A DNA stretch of 64,000 nt from Gordionus sp. m RMFG-2023 (Eukaryota > Nematomorpha > Gordioida > Chordodea > Parachordodidae): the NCBI RefSeq assembly GCF_954871325.1, contig NC_088776.1, forward strand, positions 35,946,508 to 36,010,507, given 5' to 3'. The position numbers and the translations under genes are program-made. The notes beneath the pieces are model-generated. The model did no database searches. It was given only the letters and a program-made list of their open reading frames with translations, and was not told the DNA's origin. The first letter of the stretch is position 1, and each line of letters starts with the position of its first letter. This document shows positions 41,801 through 48,100 of this stretch, piece by piece.

Positions 41801-44290
41801 AAATACCCAGGATGAGCCTTATATTTTAAATCGCCATTAGCTATAAAAAAAATAAATAAAATATATTTAAAAAAAACATGGGCCAGGCCGTGGTACCTCT
41901 GCAGGTCTTTCATATTAATATTAAAAAAATGTTTAATATCTGCAAAATCCGACTCCACGGGTTGTGCAAATACGTAAACAGGCCCAACCGGACAATTCAT
42001 GCATAAAAAATCGAGCCAGGTCTCGTAGTTCCAAAGCATATTATTTAATTTGTAGTCGTACCAATAATTCACTATGCGAATATTTCATCATTTAATTGAT
42101 TTAGCAGTCGCATGGATTGAGTCTAAGCGCGATAAGAAACTTCTAAGCTAGACCTCAAGCTTATTCATGGCATACTACGATTTCAAAATTGCAATAGCAA
42201 AATATTTAATAAACCACATCTATCACCTCCCACATCTTCCAGTGATAGTGAAAACGAGATTTTAGGTAAGAGGCGTTTGGTAAAAACAATACGCTACACG
42301 CCCTCCCCTGCAAGGTTAGATGAGGCCTCACACCTGCCAATACATGTTAATGTTACCAATCAAAGTTCGAGGTCAAGATACCGAAATAAAAAATAAAAAT
42401 ATAACGAACACGTCACATTTATAAAATGTAAAGTTTTTTATGTATAACGAAATTGTTTTTATAATTTTCATAAAAAATAATTATTTTGCATGATCAGTAG
42501 TTAGAATAAAGGGGGGGGGGTCATAAGGGCCGATCCCTAGTAAAATTTGATTTTTTTCACAAATACATAAATAAGATAATTTATTTTGAAATTATTAGCT
42601 AAAAAAGTCATTTTGAAATATTAGCTAAAGTCATTAAAATTATTGGTCAAAAACGAGGCCCTCCTTAAATATTGGCTAAAAAAATATTTTTGAAATTATT
42701 AGCTAAAAAAAGAAGTCATTTTCAAAAATATTAGCTTGATAAAAATCAGGTAATTTAAAAAAAAGAGATCTTTGAGCCCCCTGAGATTGTATGACGCCAC
42801 TGGGTATGATTATATTACGTATTTATCCTGCGAAACATGTTATATAAATAAAATGGAAACTATTTTTTTTTAAAATATGCATTATTTTTTGCATTGCTGT
42901 TTCTTCCAAGAAGCGAAGGGATATAGATAGTTCATAATATTTTTAATATAATGACTATTAATTCATAAAATGATTATTAATAAAATACAAATAAAATTAG
43001 AAAATTACCTTTTATATATTCGGGAAAGTTCCTAACTCTTTTGGATTATACATTTCTCGTTTAGTTCCAAGTCATGTATACATTTTTGAATATAACTGTG
43101 TCCTGGTAATTTATAGTTCAAACATCATTCATTATAAAAAAAATAGAAGTAATAACGTATGAATGCTTTTCAAAGTTGATGGAAAAAATGTCGGGAAATT
43201 TCCCAATGATGGGAAATAACATGGACGACAATTTTTCATATATGGCTTCATTGATACAAGTAAATAAAGTATAAAAAATATTATGGTATTTTTGTAATAA
43301 ATTTTAAAGATTTTGGATCCAGAAATGCATCGGTTAATGCAAAAAAGTGGAGAATATACCAACTTTTACTTTTGTTATCGATGGTTTCTATTAGATTTCA
43401 AAAGAGGTAACTAAAAAAAATTATTCCAAAATGCCATCAATTTGTTTTAAATTTTTTAAAAAAAATTAGCTTAATACATATCAAATATAAAAAAAAATCA
43501 AGATCAATTCTTATAAACATTGGCATCGTTAGCCCTTTAAAGCAGTCCCCCCCCCCCCTCCAAAAAAAAATCACATTTTATAAAGATAAATTGTATTCAT
43601 TTTTTGAACCCGGCCCAATTTTTATTAAAGGCTTGTTCAAATTTTAAAAAATTTATAGAGATTCTTGAATCCTAACGACACCATTGATTATAAGATGTTA
43701 TACTCTAATTTAACCTATTTATGACCGATTTGTTAAAAATAATATAGAATTAACCTATGAGGACATATTTTTGGTGTGGGAAACAATATGGGCTGCTCGA
43801 TTCACTGTATCCAACCATTTTGTCCTATTTATGGCGCTAGCTTTTGTAGAATATTATCGGGTCGTTATCATTGATAACGAGATGGAATTTACAGATGTGA
43901 TCAAATTTTTTAACGGTTGAAGTTATTCATATTTAATCTAATTAATAATGTAACCAAAGGGTGTTGGATATTAACAAATCAAGATTATTGATAAAATTTC
44001 ATACATTTTTATTATCTTTTAGTGTTCGGATTATAGAGGCTATTTACCTCCAAAAGCATCTTTTTGTGGGATTGTCAATCCTATATATTTTTTGTTAAGC
44101 AATTAAGAATTGTTCTTTTGCTTAATTTTTATACCCTTAGTAATTTAAAAAATTTCTTATTAAAATCTTCTAATATTAAATATTCAAATTATATTTAACA
44201 GAAATGGCTGAAAAGCATCCTGTGAAAGAAATTTTAAATCTCTCAAAAATTTTAGTCCAAAGCCTTCAAAAGCTTTTATATACCAGCTGA
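5615..44290 (+). CDS. SGSM1/2: SGSM1/2-like RUN and TBC domain RabGAP (5' end missing)
   Basis: Small G-protein signalling modulator: a GTPase-activating protein for Rab GTPases on endomembranes (vertebrate SGSM1/SGSM2, nematode TBC-8). Exons: 5615-5855, 15582-16510, 17106-17270, 18718-18884, 23885-24053, 25179-25339, 25523-25632, 26192-26256, 26423-26580, 26813-26881, 29384-29528, 30966-31139, 31411-31633, 36107-36228, 37136-37300, 37422-37501, 37666-37793, 38203-38285, 43147-43259, 43310-43406, 43748-43915, 44202-44290. All 21 junctions keep phase, giving about 1272 codons to a TGA. Order is RUN (partial), Ser/Thr/Pro linker, PH-like Rab-binding region, acidic middle, TBC. Both catalytic TBC fingers are present: IDKDVLR (IxxDxxR) and GYFQGMCDL (YxQ), so GAP activity is expected. 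Orthology is by remembered vertebrate SGSM1 sequence and is end to end. The N-terminal ~40-50 residues are not seen. A likely AATAAA lies at 44441-44446. Confidence 0.95.
7785..8050 (+). pseudogene. Possible reverse-transcriptase remnant
   Basis: A local GC-rich patch whose translation contains DLKDAYF, a motif seen in reverse transcriptases, especially of DIRS- and LTR-type elements. It is short, interrupted by a long C-run and clearly broken. No ends or partner domains are visible, so family and age cannot be fixed. Confidence 0.3.
8061..8283. mobile_element. hAT MITE, TAGTGTTGTTAAAC family
   Basis: A 223-bp near-palindromic element with inverted ends TAGTGTTGTTAAACGG / CCGTTTAACAACACTA extending about 60 bp, flanked by a perfect 8-bp duplication gtcaggag (8053-8060, 8284-8291). 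It is the best-preserved member in the window. Another copy is 58469-58691. Non-coding. Confidence 0.92.
11039..12910. mobile_element. Non-autonomous hAT element with TAACTAGTTAC-rich ends
   Basis: The left end TAGTGTTGTTAAAGTAAC and right end AGTAACTTTAACAACACTA are inverted repeats, flanked by related octamers atactgag (11031-11038) and gtgctgag (12911-12918), six of eight bases the same. The subterminal parts are packed with TAACTAGTTA motifs in both orientations. A second left-end copy starts near 11278, so the left end is duplicated. The interior has no recognisable transposase; small frames inside it look accidental. Confidence 0.7.
13841..14098. mobile_element. hAT-type MITE, GGCC-rich family
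   Basis: A 258-bp element with ends CAGGGACCCATGG and ATGGTCTCTG and a perfect 8-bp duplication gtttgttg (13833-13840, 14099-14106). The interior carries GGCCGGC and CCGGCCCG islands, as in 333-523. Conceptual frames over it are spurious. Confidence 0.85.
15582..16510 (+). CDS. SGSM1/2: SGSM exon 2 (Ser/Thr/Pro linker and start of PH-like region)
   Basis: Acceptor tttcttaag; its first base completes the split codon of exon 1. A low-complexity Ser/Thr/Pro stretch (15600-15740) precedes [15 protein letters not shown] and [18 protein letters not shown], which align with the SGSM1 blocks IKHLWIRTALFEK and GPILASLLVGPCALEY. Further on, [16 protein letters not shown] and [12 protein letters not shown] match the start of the PH-like Rab-binding region. 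Donor AAAT|gtaaaa, phase 1. The opposite-strand frame is a shadow. Confidence 0.95.
16511..17105 (+). other. SGSM intron 2
   Basis: Short AT-rich intron with no recognisable insert. Confidence 0.7.
17106..17270 (+). CDS. SGSM1/2: SGSM exon 3 (PH-like Rab-binding region)
   Basis: Encodes [20 protein letters not shown], then [19 protein letters not shown] and LDPPLWDHD, aligning with the SGSM1 segment GTVVLVSQDGIQRPPF..FPKGGHLLQFLSCLENG. Acceptor aaattag, donor AAAAG|gtttgg, phase 1. In SGSM1 this region forms a PH fold that binds Rab9 (established knowledge). Confidence 0.95.
18116..18301. mobile_element. hAT MITE related to the TAGTGTTGTTAAA family
   Basis: Ends TAGTTTTGTTAAAAAG and CTTTTTAACAACACTA, with flanking octamers atccaaac (18108-18115) and ttccaaac (18302-18309), seven of eight the same. 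It lies in SGSM intron 3. The interior differs from 8061-8283, so it is a separate subfamily. Confidence 0.75.
18718..18884 (+). CDS. SGSM1/2: SGSM exon 4 (basic linker)
   Basis: Acceptor tttttatag; its first two bases complete a Gly codon, then [17 protein letters not shown] aligns with SGSM1 GKVFPKLRKRSPQ. It continues through a Lys/Ser-rich stretch to HLTHLKK. Donor AAAAAG|gttttg, phase 0. Confidence 0.85.
19378..19736. mobile_element. hAT-type MITE, GATCTGCATCAGGCC subfamily
   Basis: A 359-bp element with ends TAGAGATATGCAAAG and GATGCAGATCACTA and a perfect 8-bp duplication cttggcat (19370-19377, 19737-19744). GGCCCGGCCCG islands lie inside both ends. A diverged inverted copy is at about 44545-44790. 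Confidence 0.85.
20100..22000 (+). pseudogene. DUF4371/hAT transposase remnant, split by insertion
   Basis: Before the insertion, [18 protein letters not shown] resembles the family block 'DE(T)sDIS..EQLSlv.RYV', followed in another frame by [17 protein letters not shown]. It then runs into the 8-bp site gacacagg occupied by the element at 20387-21850. Sequence continuing after 21858 (TQAWLK.., about 21860-22000) is a plausible continuation. At least two frame interruptions besides the insertion make it a dead copy. Short and diverged, so family assignment is moderate. Confidence 0.5.
20387..21850. mobile_element. Non-autonomous hAT element, TAGGCCTA ends
   Basis: A 1464-bp element with ends TAGGCCTACAAAA and CGTTTTAGGCCTA and a perfect 8-bp duplication gacacagg (20379-20386, 21851-21858). 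Subterminal parts carry many CGAATCGAATAA / TTATTCGTATTCG motifs, a likely transposase-binding repeat. The interior has no transposase; positions 21150-21230 resemble 2100-2190 of the first hAT copy, suggesting it picked up or received a piece of that family. Confidence 0.85.
23885..24053 (+). CDS. SGSM1/2: SGSM exon 5
   Basis: Acceptor tcctttag, phase 0. [18 protein letters not shown] aligns with the SGSM1 segment DDEATDYVFRIIYPGMQSE. The donor AATG|gtgata (phase 1) is inferred because it fits exon 6; the frame stays open a little further, so the exact end is less certain. Confidence 0.85.
25179..25339 (+). CDS. SGSM1/2: SGSM exon 6 (acidic spacer)
   Basis: Acceptor tcaattag with the right phase for exon 5. 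It encodes [16 protein letters not shown] and then an acidic run [13 protein letters not shown]. Donor GGG|gtaaat, phase 0. No strong family match; included on open frame, phase and splice sites. The opposite-strand frame is a shadow. Confidence 0.7.
25523..25632 (+). CDS. SGSM1/2: SGSM exon 7 (spacer)
   Basis: Acceptor ttttttatag, phase 0; encodes [19 protein letters not shown] through DKKLLLAR. Donor GCTAG|gtattt, phase 2, which joins exon 8 in frame. Poorly conserved region, so support is splice sites and phase. Confidence 0.7.
26192..26256 (+). CDS. SGSM1/2: SGSM exon 8
   Basis: Acceptor tattattttag. [19 protein letters not shown] aligns with SGSM1 APLKLLCDNMKYQILSRAF. The donor splits the Trp codon of the GW that follows. 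Confidence 0.9.
26423..26580 (+). CDS. SGSM1/2: SGSM exon 9
   Basis: Acceptor gcataaag completes Trp, then [18 protein letters not shown] aligns with SGSM1 LAYCRHLSTVRTHLSALV, and [13 protein letters not shown] with GLTARIWEQYLHD. Donor CCAGG|gttaat, phase 0. Confidence 0.9.
26813..26881 (+). CDS. SGSM1/2: SGSM exon 10 (start of TBC domain)
   Basis: A 69-bp exon: [19 protein letters not shown] aligns with LLRLIYYGGIQPEIRRA, the first TBC helix (motif YxGG...R..vW). Acceptor attaatctag, donor GAAAAA|gtgcat, phase 0. The opposite-strand frame here is a shadow. Confidence 0.9.
26882..29383 (+). other. SGSM intron 10
   Basis: AT-rich, with a GGCC-type MITE end (GGCCGGGCCTGCAGGTCT) at 27990-28010. 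The less AT-rich stretch 27600-27960 does not translate or fold into anything I recognise. Confidence 0.5.
29384..29528 (+). CDS. SGSM1/2: SGSM exon 11 (TBC domain)
   Basis: [18 protein letters not shown] followed by [16 protein letters not shown] aligns with VWPFLLGHYQFGMTETER and MSEWLGCEAIVRQRERE of SGSM1. Acceptor cgatcaag, donor AAAG|gtgtaa, phase 1. Confidence 0.93.
30180..30590 (+). pseudogene. Tc1/mariner transposase C-terminal remnant
   Basis: [19 protein letters not shown] (around 30418-30475) is the family's 'SPDLNPIENLWsivK' block, where the last catalytic acidic residue of the DDE/D triad should lie just upstream. Preceding frames contain scattered similarity but several stops. 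A G-run at about 30074-30082 lies just upstream. A dead fragment in SGSM intron 11. Confidence 0.6.
30966..31139 (+). CDS. SGSM1/2: SGSM exon 12 (TBC insert region)
   Basis: Acceptor atctctatag; its first bases complete Glu and the frame reads [16 protein letters not shown], aligning with SGSM1 SHAAALAKCSSG. A Ser/Thr/Asn-rich loop follows, ending [10 protein letters not shown]. The donor TCTTCTA|gtttta is weak but is the only phase-compatible one before a stop. Confidence 0.75.
31411..31633 (+). CDS. SGSM1/2: SGSM exon 13 (TBC insert region)
   Basis: Acceptor cataattaag; [17 protein letters not shown] compares with SGSM1 ESSQSCSSGRQNI, and [14 protein letters not shown] with VFESVDEVEQVEA. 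Donor AAAAG|gttatt, phase 2, required by exon 14. A stronger-looking donor (ATAG|gtgaga, exon end 31521) would give phase 1 and could splice directly to exon 15, skipping exon 14: a possible alternative isoform. Confidence 0.75.
32130..32480. repeat. Tandem array, left MULE arm
   Basis: Degenerate repeats of ATTTTATAGAGAAT / ATTTTACAGAGAAT with 12-20 bp spacing; the unit decays towards TTTTATAAAGAAT at the inner side. It is mirrored in inverted orientation in the right arm. Confidence 0.85.
33395..33820 (-). pseudogene. MULE transposase C-terminal part
   Basis: A 111-codon frame contains [19 protein letters not shown] and [13 protein letters not shown], matching the MULE transposase block 'GC.FH..Q...RkvQ..Gl ... 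lmALAFvP..dv'. In the same frame after one TGA at about 33483 it continues with [15 protein letters not shown], the conserved 'TNN.vEgWH' motif. So the tail of the catalytic domain is present with one in-frame stop, then decays (33180-33395). It is a DDE transposase of a cut-and-paste element; the upstream two thirds are missing. Confidence 0.88.
33838..33955. repeat. Two-copy ~50-bp tandem duplication
   Basis: The segment around ATGATTTAAATCTTAGCC...ATTAATATAAATAT is repeated almost exactly (second copy has TTTGCC for TTAGCC). It lies inside the MULE core, next to the start of the transposase frame. Confidence 0.8.
34310..34665. repeat. Tandem array, right MULE arm
   Basis: ATTCTCTATAAAAT / ATTCTCTGTAAAAT units at about 12-20 bp spacing, the inverted counterpart of the left arm, followed by two to three 27-bp repeats of the TTGTTTTCTCTGTAAAAG type near the end. 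Confidence 0.85.
35051..35200. mobile_element. Palindromic MITE, AGACTGACGATTCATT family
   Basis: Diverged inverted arms AGACTGACTATTCCTTTATTAAAAG and CATTTTAATGAATGAATTATCAGTCT, the same family as the better copy at 47224-47560. No target duplication seen. Confidence 0.55.
36107..36228 (+). CDS. SGSM1/2: SGSM exon 14 (middle linker)
   Basis: Acceptor aaaaattaag. The frame reads [14 protein letters not shown] then [14 protein letters not shown], comparable to SGSM1 GNLVNGTCSPDSGHPSSHN. It enters after phase 2 and leaves in phase 1, exactly what exons 13 and 15 require. Markedly higher GC than the surrounding intron. Confidence 0.75.
37136..37300 (+). CDS. SGSM1/2: SGSM exon 15 (acidic linker before TBC core)
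   Basis: Acceptor taaaaatag; encodes [18 protein letters not shown] and [17 protein letters not shown], a Ser-rich then acidic spacer. Donor ATCG|gtatta, phase 1. Support is splicing, phase and composition more than homology. Confidence 0.8.
37422..37501 (+). CDS. SGSM1/2: SGSM exon 16
   Basis: Acceptor ataattatag, donor CCG|gtatat, phase 0. It ends NDTLFYP, which with the next exon gives FYPPEVIDNF, equivalent to SGSM1 TYSPELLDLY. Confidence 0.8.
37666..37793 (+). CDS. SGSM1/2: SGSM exon 17 (TBC arginine finger)
   Basis: [19 protein letters not shown] aligns with [19 protein letters not shown] of SGSM1 and carries the catalytic IxxDxxR arginine finger. LDKLRNVIC follows. Donor TGCAG|gtgacc, phase 2. 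Confidence 0.97.
37840..38110. repeat. GGTTCC/GAACC-rich dispersed repeat in SGSM intron 17
   Basis: Multiple AAACCAGAACC and GGTTCC motifs in both orientations across about 270 bp, with the end TAGGTTCCAAGCTCTG. It resembles a non-autonomous hAT (GGTTC-type ends), but no target duplication was found. Confidence 0.4.
38203..38285 (+). CDS. SGSM1/2: SGSM exon 18 (TBC glutamine finger)
   Basis: [18 protein letters not shown] and APLLVIFDE align with [28 protein letters not shown]; YFQ is the catalytic YxQ glutamine finger. Acceptor aaattaag, donor GAAG|gtataa, phase 1. Confidence 0.97.
39386..39527. mobile_element. Truncated TAGTGTTGTTAAAC-type MITE
   Basis: Left end TAGTGTTGTTAAACAG and an internal AATATTTTAGCC...GGCTAGAT palindrome as in 8061-8283 and 58469-58691; the right end is missing where it meets the LINE remnant. 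Confidence 0.6.
39530..41160 (-). mobile_element. LINE (non-LTR retrotransposon) remnant, RT and C-terminal region
   Basis: Read on the - strand from high to low coordinates: [18 protein letters not shown] and [13 protein letters not shown] (40640-40765), the 'KPdGgvRPI ... lRRLvaK' RT entry blocks; [11 protein letters not shown] (about 40500-40545), RT motif A with the first catalytic Asp; then a stretch ending [10 protein letters not shown] (40142-40354); then [17 protein letters not shown] and [10 protein letters not shown] (39530-39849), a C-terminal block typical of some LINE ORFs ('WL.alP...gl.L....r.a...RLG'). Frames are interrupted at several points and 5' sequence is missing, so it is dead and 5'-truncated. 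The clade is not determinable by eye. Confidence 0.8.
41691..41911. mobile_element. hAT-type MITE, CTGCAGGTCT family
   Basis: Ends CAGAGACCTGCAG and CTCTGCAGGTCT, GGCC islands inside, same family as 333-523. The flanking octamers do not match clearly. Confidence 0.65.
42496..42800. mobile_element. G-run repeat with ..GTATGACGCCACTG end
   Basis: Begins near a G-run (about 42510-42519) and ends CCCCTGAGATTGTATGACGCCACTG, the reverse complement of the CAGTGGCGTCA.. ends common in DUF4371-type hAT elements. The middle consists of degenerate repeats of TTAGCTAAAAAAGTCATTTT. Related sequence, inverted, is at 50105-50290. Confidence 0.6.
43147..43259 (+). CDS. SGSM1/2: SGSM exon 19 (TBC domain)
   Basis: [18 protein letters not shown] and [13 protein letters not shown] align with ALAFSCFTELMKRMNQNF and MDTHFANMRSLIQ. 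Acceptor aaaaaatag, donor CAA|gtaaat, phase 0. The opposite-strand frame is a shadow. Confidence 0.95.
43310..43406 (+). CDS. SGSM1/2: SGSM exon 20 (TBC domain)
   Basis: [19 protein letters not shown] and [13 protein letters not shown] align with ILDSELFELMHQNGDYTHF and [14 protein letters not shown]. It is separated from exon 19 by only a 50-bp intron. Donor AGAG|gtaact, phase 1. Confidence 0.97.
43748..43915 (+). CDS. SGSM1/2: SGSM exon 21 (TBC domain)
   Basis: [18 protein letters not shown] and [11 protein letters not shown] align with [18 protein letters not shown] and MDFTDIIKFFN. Acceptor aataatatag, donor AACG|gttgaa, phase 1. Confidence 0.97.
44202..44290 (+). CDS. SGSM1/2: SGSM exon 22 (C-terminal exon)
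   Basis: Acceptor tatttaacag. [20 protein letters not shown] aligns with EMAERHNTKQVLKLARDLVY; the protein ends a few residues later with TGA, at the same place as vertebrate SGSM1. Confidence 0.95.
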
Positions 44291-44440
44291 AAATATATTA
44301 TTTATGAAGATTATTTACAAAATATACATATAATATATATTTAATTATAAAATATATTTTATATACGCAATTATATCAATTTCATATTATAATTTTGTGT
44401 ACGTTCCATCCTAAAAACCAGTTAAAGATATTTATTTTTA

Positions 44441-44446
44441 AATAAA
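44441..44446 (+). terminator. Candidate poly(A) signal of SGSM
   Basis: AATAAA about 150 bases after the SGSM stop. In such AT-rich DNA this hexamer also occurs by chance. Confidence 0.4.
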
Positions 44447-44544
44447 AATTAAAACTAGTTAATTAAGGTAAATTTTAAAATAATTCTAAAAAAATAATAT
44501 AGACTATCTTAAATAAAACAAGATAAAATTTTGGCTAGGGGTAT

Positions 44545-44790
44545 AAGTGATCTGCATCAGGCCTAATTTTTTAACCTGAACGAAATTTTTTTATTTGACC
44601 TAAAAAGCCCTACTCGAATTAAAAATTATTTGTCCGCCCAGCCCGAATTTTTTTAAATATAATGAAATATACCAATTTCACAGAATTGAATATCATATTT
44701 AAAATTTAGGATAGACCCGAAGTTTTTAAAAAATATTAGGCACACTGAAAATATTTTTAAAATACTCGAGCCAAGATTTGTAGATCTCTA
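44545..44790. mobile_element. Diverged MITE between the convergent genes
   Basis: Starts AGTGATCTGCATCAGGCC and ends ATTTGTAGATCTCTA, the inverted counterpart of 19378-19736. It inserted between the 3' ends of SGSM and PDE12. No target duplication is clear. Confidence 0.6.
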
Positions 44791-44863
44791 AAGGCCACCA
44801 GAGCGTTAGAGCGCATTTTAAAAGACAGCAAGTCACCAATCAATCGTAATTCCAAAAATTTAG
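44791..44863 (+). CDS. Candidate orphan exon of unknown gene
   Basis: Right after the MITE, a less AT-rich stretch is open in one frame and reads ATRALERILKDSKSPINR then NSKNLDIW, with acceptor-like ctctaaag before it and donor-like TGGAAT|gtgaaa after it. The frame stays open to a TAA at about 44899. I do not recognise the family. It could be an exon of a + strand gene whose last exon is at 61035-61148 (phases would fit), an alternative end, or chance. Confidence 0.3.
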
Positions 44864-44965
44864 ACATTTGGAATGTGAAACTAAATATTAATGTCTAAAT
44901 TATAAGCAAATTTTTGTTAAACTTTAAATTAAGAATGATAATTTTGTAACATATGTTTTCTTTTT

Positions 44966-44971
44966 TTATTT
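44966..44971 (-). terminator. Candidate poly(A) signal of PDE12
   Basis: TTTATT on the + strand (AATAAA on the - strand), about 120 bases past the PDE12 stop. Confidence 0.4.
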
Positions 44972-45088
44972 ATTGGAAATGTCTTTTTATGTAACCCAAT
45001 TTTATTATATCATAATGGCATACCAAACTAGTAAGTAACTTTTATTTTTGGAAATTCTTATTCGATCGAAAATATATATAATCTGATA

Positions 45089-45196
45089 TTATGTAATTTT
45101 CACGTCACAAACCAATGCTAAATGGTCTGAACCTAATTCTTCATTGGGTAACGCCGTATATTTTTCTATATCCTTCCTTGATGGAAACGGAATAAT
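45089..45196 (-). CDS. PDE12: PDE12 exon 8 (C-terminal, catalytic His)
   Basis: IIPFPSRKDIEKYTALPNEE then GSDHLALVCDVKIT aligns with VIPLPSHEEVTTHQALP and HPSDHIALVCDLKWK; SDH supplies the catalytic His. Acceptor aaaataaaag, phase 0. Confidence 0.95.
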   Translation of the reverse strand: MIPFPSRKDIEKYTALPNEELGSDHLALVCDVKIT

Positions 45197-48100
45197 CTTT
45201 TATTTTGAAAAAAATGGAATTTTATGTAATATATAACATTTTGAATATTAATGTAGAGTTGTTAAAGTGTCGGAATGCATTTTTTATTGTTTTATCGATA
45301 TATTTTTGAGTGTATAGTATTCAATCTGTATACATTTATGACAATGTACCAGGGTATTCATTTTAAAAATATCTTTTAACAACTTTGCTAATTTATGTTA
45401 TTATAATAAAATATAGTATTAATTAGGATCATATTAAAACCTGTTCAATTTCGAATTTTTTTTTTTCGACAAACACATAATCGATACATTTTTGAAAACC
45501 AGGCACAAAATTTGTGTATTCAGGTTGTCCGCAAGCACTGTATAACTCGAAATTGTGACTCAAGTCAAACCCTTCAAATGCTTCCGGATCGTCTCCTGGG
45601 GATTGTTATAGATGAATAATATAATTTAATAAATCTCATAAAAGTAGAGCAAGTAATTAATTAGTGGTTAAATTCAATAATATATAAAATATATTTCATC
45701 ATTATTAATAAGTTTACATTGCTCAAATCTAAGCTTTATGGAAAAATAAGGCCAGGAAACAAAGACCCCAAATTGGGACTGTTAATTATCAAAAAAATAT
45801 TTTATTCAGGCCATAGATAGAAAAAAATTATGAAAAAAAAGAAGAGTTTTTTATAAAAATAATATTTAAAAGATGCAAATTTAAACACGTACAAAATTTT
45901 TTAAAAATGTTTAGGATCCGGCCTTGGATCAATATTATGTATGTATACAAAACAAAATAATTAAAACCTTTTGGCCAAGAAGTAGCATCCTTGGTTAGAC
46001 ATTTAGTGGTTAAAAATTGGTAGAGATCCGTTTGAGGTGATGAATTAAAATCACCGCAAATAATTACTCGAGGTCTTTTGCTCTTAAATTATAAATAAAA
46101 AAACAAATACTAATTTGTTGAAAATTTGAAAAATATAGTTATTGCGGTGAAAGTGCAATTAAGAATGGATAGGTTTGTTTATTAATTTGTTTAATTCAAA
46201 CTATTCGTAAGTAAAAATATAAGAGCCAAACCATCTAATTAGAAATTTTAAAATGTTGGGTGGGCGGGTCAGACAAAATGTTTAGATAAATGAGGCTGGG
46301 CTGGTATTTTTTTAAAGTATGTACAATTCAAAATTAATATATATACAATTAATTTCTTAACAAATACAAAAATAAGCATAATTTCTGGCCTTGACCCTTT
46401 CAATTTTTTTTGAAATTTTGTGTATTAATAGTACATAACCCCTTTATCAAATACTTAAAATTATCATCTTTAATCGTTATTGACAATAAAATTTAATAAA
46501 CTTTTTTCCGTTTATATTTACACTGCCTTTTTATTTTAGAATTTATAGAGTTGTGAATAAATAAAATATTTATGGCCAACTTATTTTTAATATGTAACAA
46601 AAAGTTTATGTAATTATTACATGCTCCAAATAATGGTAACGTAACCGTCAACCTTTTTTTTGAGGTAATGACGGTATTTTTCTCTTTATATAACAGAAAC
46701 CGTTAATTTTTTATGTAAAGTGCCCAACCCTAGTTCCAGTGTTTTATCGGCATTATTAAACCACGTAAAATATTAGAAAAGTATAGAAAATAACGAACAA
46801 TACCAGGATATAAAATGAAGGCGCGTGGTTATCTATGTACTTTGGGTACTGCCGTAACCCCTTTTTAAAAATAAGCATTTAGAAAAATGTAATTTAAATA
46901 AATAAAAATTTTTTTTAATTGGCTTATAAATATATTTTTAATCTAAAATTTTATTATGGCATAATAAGTCATTTTTATAATAACTTCCTTCTCCTTTTTC
47001 TAGAATGGCAAAACATAATAAATAATCAAGATATTGTCTTTTTCAAATAAATAAACTTTAAAATATAAGTAAAAAAGTTATTTTTACTTTGGATAAACTT
47101 GCTTAAAGATAATAATAACTACTCATTTCTTGTGAACGTATATTCCGCTTTAAAGAGACATAAAAAGTATGCGTACGACAATAGGGCAGAGATGTTTAAC
47201 CTCGTTGCCATTTATAAGTAGACCAATGACATATAATAATACCTAGACTGACGATTCATTCATTAAAAGTGTACATCAATACAAATCAGCTAGAGACGCC
47301 ATCTTGGTTACTGTAATAAATATTAAAATTTTAAACGAGAGCCTAATTTTATATTATATCTGATGCAAACTTTATTAAAGAATTGCCTGATCATCGAGAT
47401 AATAAGAAAGTAAGTTATCAATTTAATATTAGTTTTTAACATGAAAATAATTATTATAAAGGTTACCAAAATGGCGGGTCCAGCTGATTTGCTTTTAACG
47501 ACGCTTAAAAATGCATTTTAATGAATGAATCGTCAGTCTAGGTATTATTATATGTCATTGAAGTAGACAATGAGACAGAAACGTTTAGGCTCGTTGGCAA
47601 AGTATAGAAATAAGAATTACAAAAAATGACAACTCATTAAACGCTTAAGGCTTTTCTATATTCAGGAAGCTATTAGTAAGTTTAAAAAAATTTTAAATTA
47701 TAAAGCCTTTCCTTTCTTTAACCCTTTGACGATGATTATATTTTGATTAACTAATATTATTTATTTTATACAAAATATAAGAGAATGATGGTCCCATAAA
47801 CCTTTTTAAAATTTTTCATGTTATTTTTTTTATATCTCTAAAAAACAAAAAAATTATTTTTTTATTCAAGATTAATTAAAAAATTAAAATTCTTATATTT
47901 TCAAATATATAAATTTAGTTTTTACATAAATTTATTTAAAAATTTAAAACTTGTAACAAACATTGTTGGTAGAGTAATTCCTGAACCCGGACCCTGAACC
48001 CTTGTATTTTGGCTGAACCCGGACCCTTTTAAAAAGTGGAGGGTCCAATTCAGGGTGTTAAAAATTTTTAACTTAAAATTTTTTTTTTTTAATTAATGTA

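Larger units (their letters stand above)
38286..43146 (+). other. SGSM intron 18 (4.9 kb) with LINE and MITE insertions
   Basis: Contains a truncated MITE (39386-39527), a LINE remnant (39530-41160), a GGCC-type MITE (41691-41911) and a G-run element (42496-42800). The 38300-39380 part is AT-rich with nothing recognised. Confidence 0.6.
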
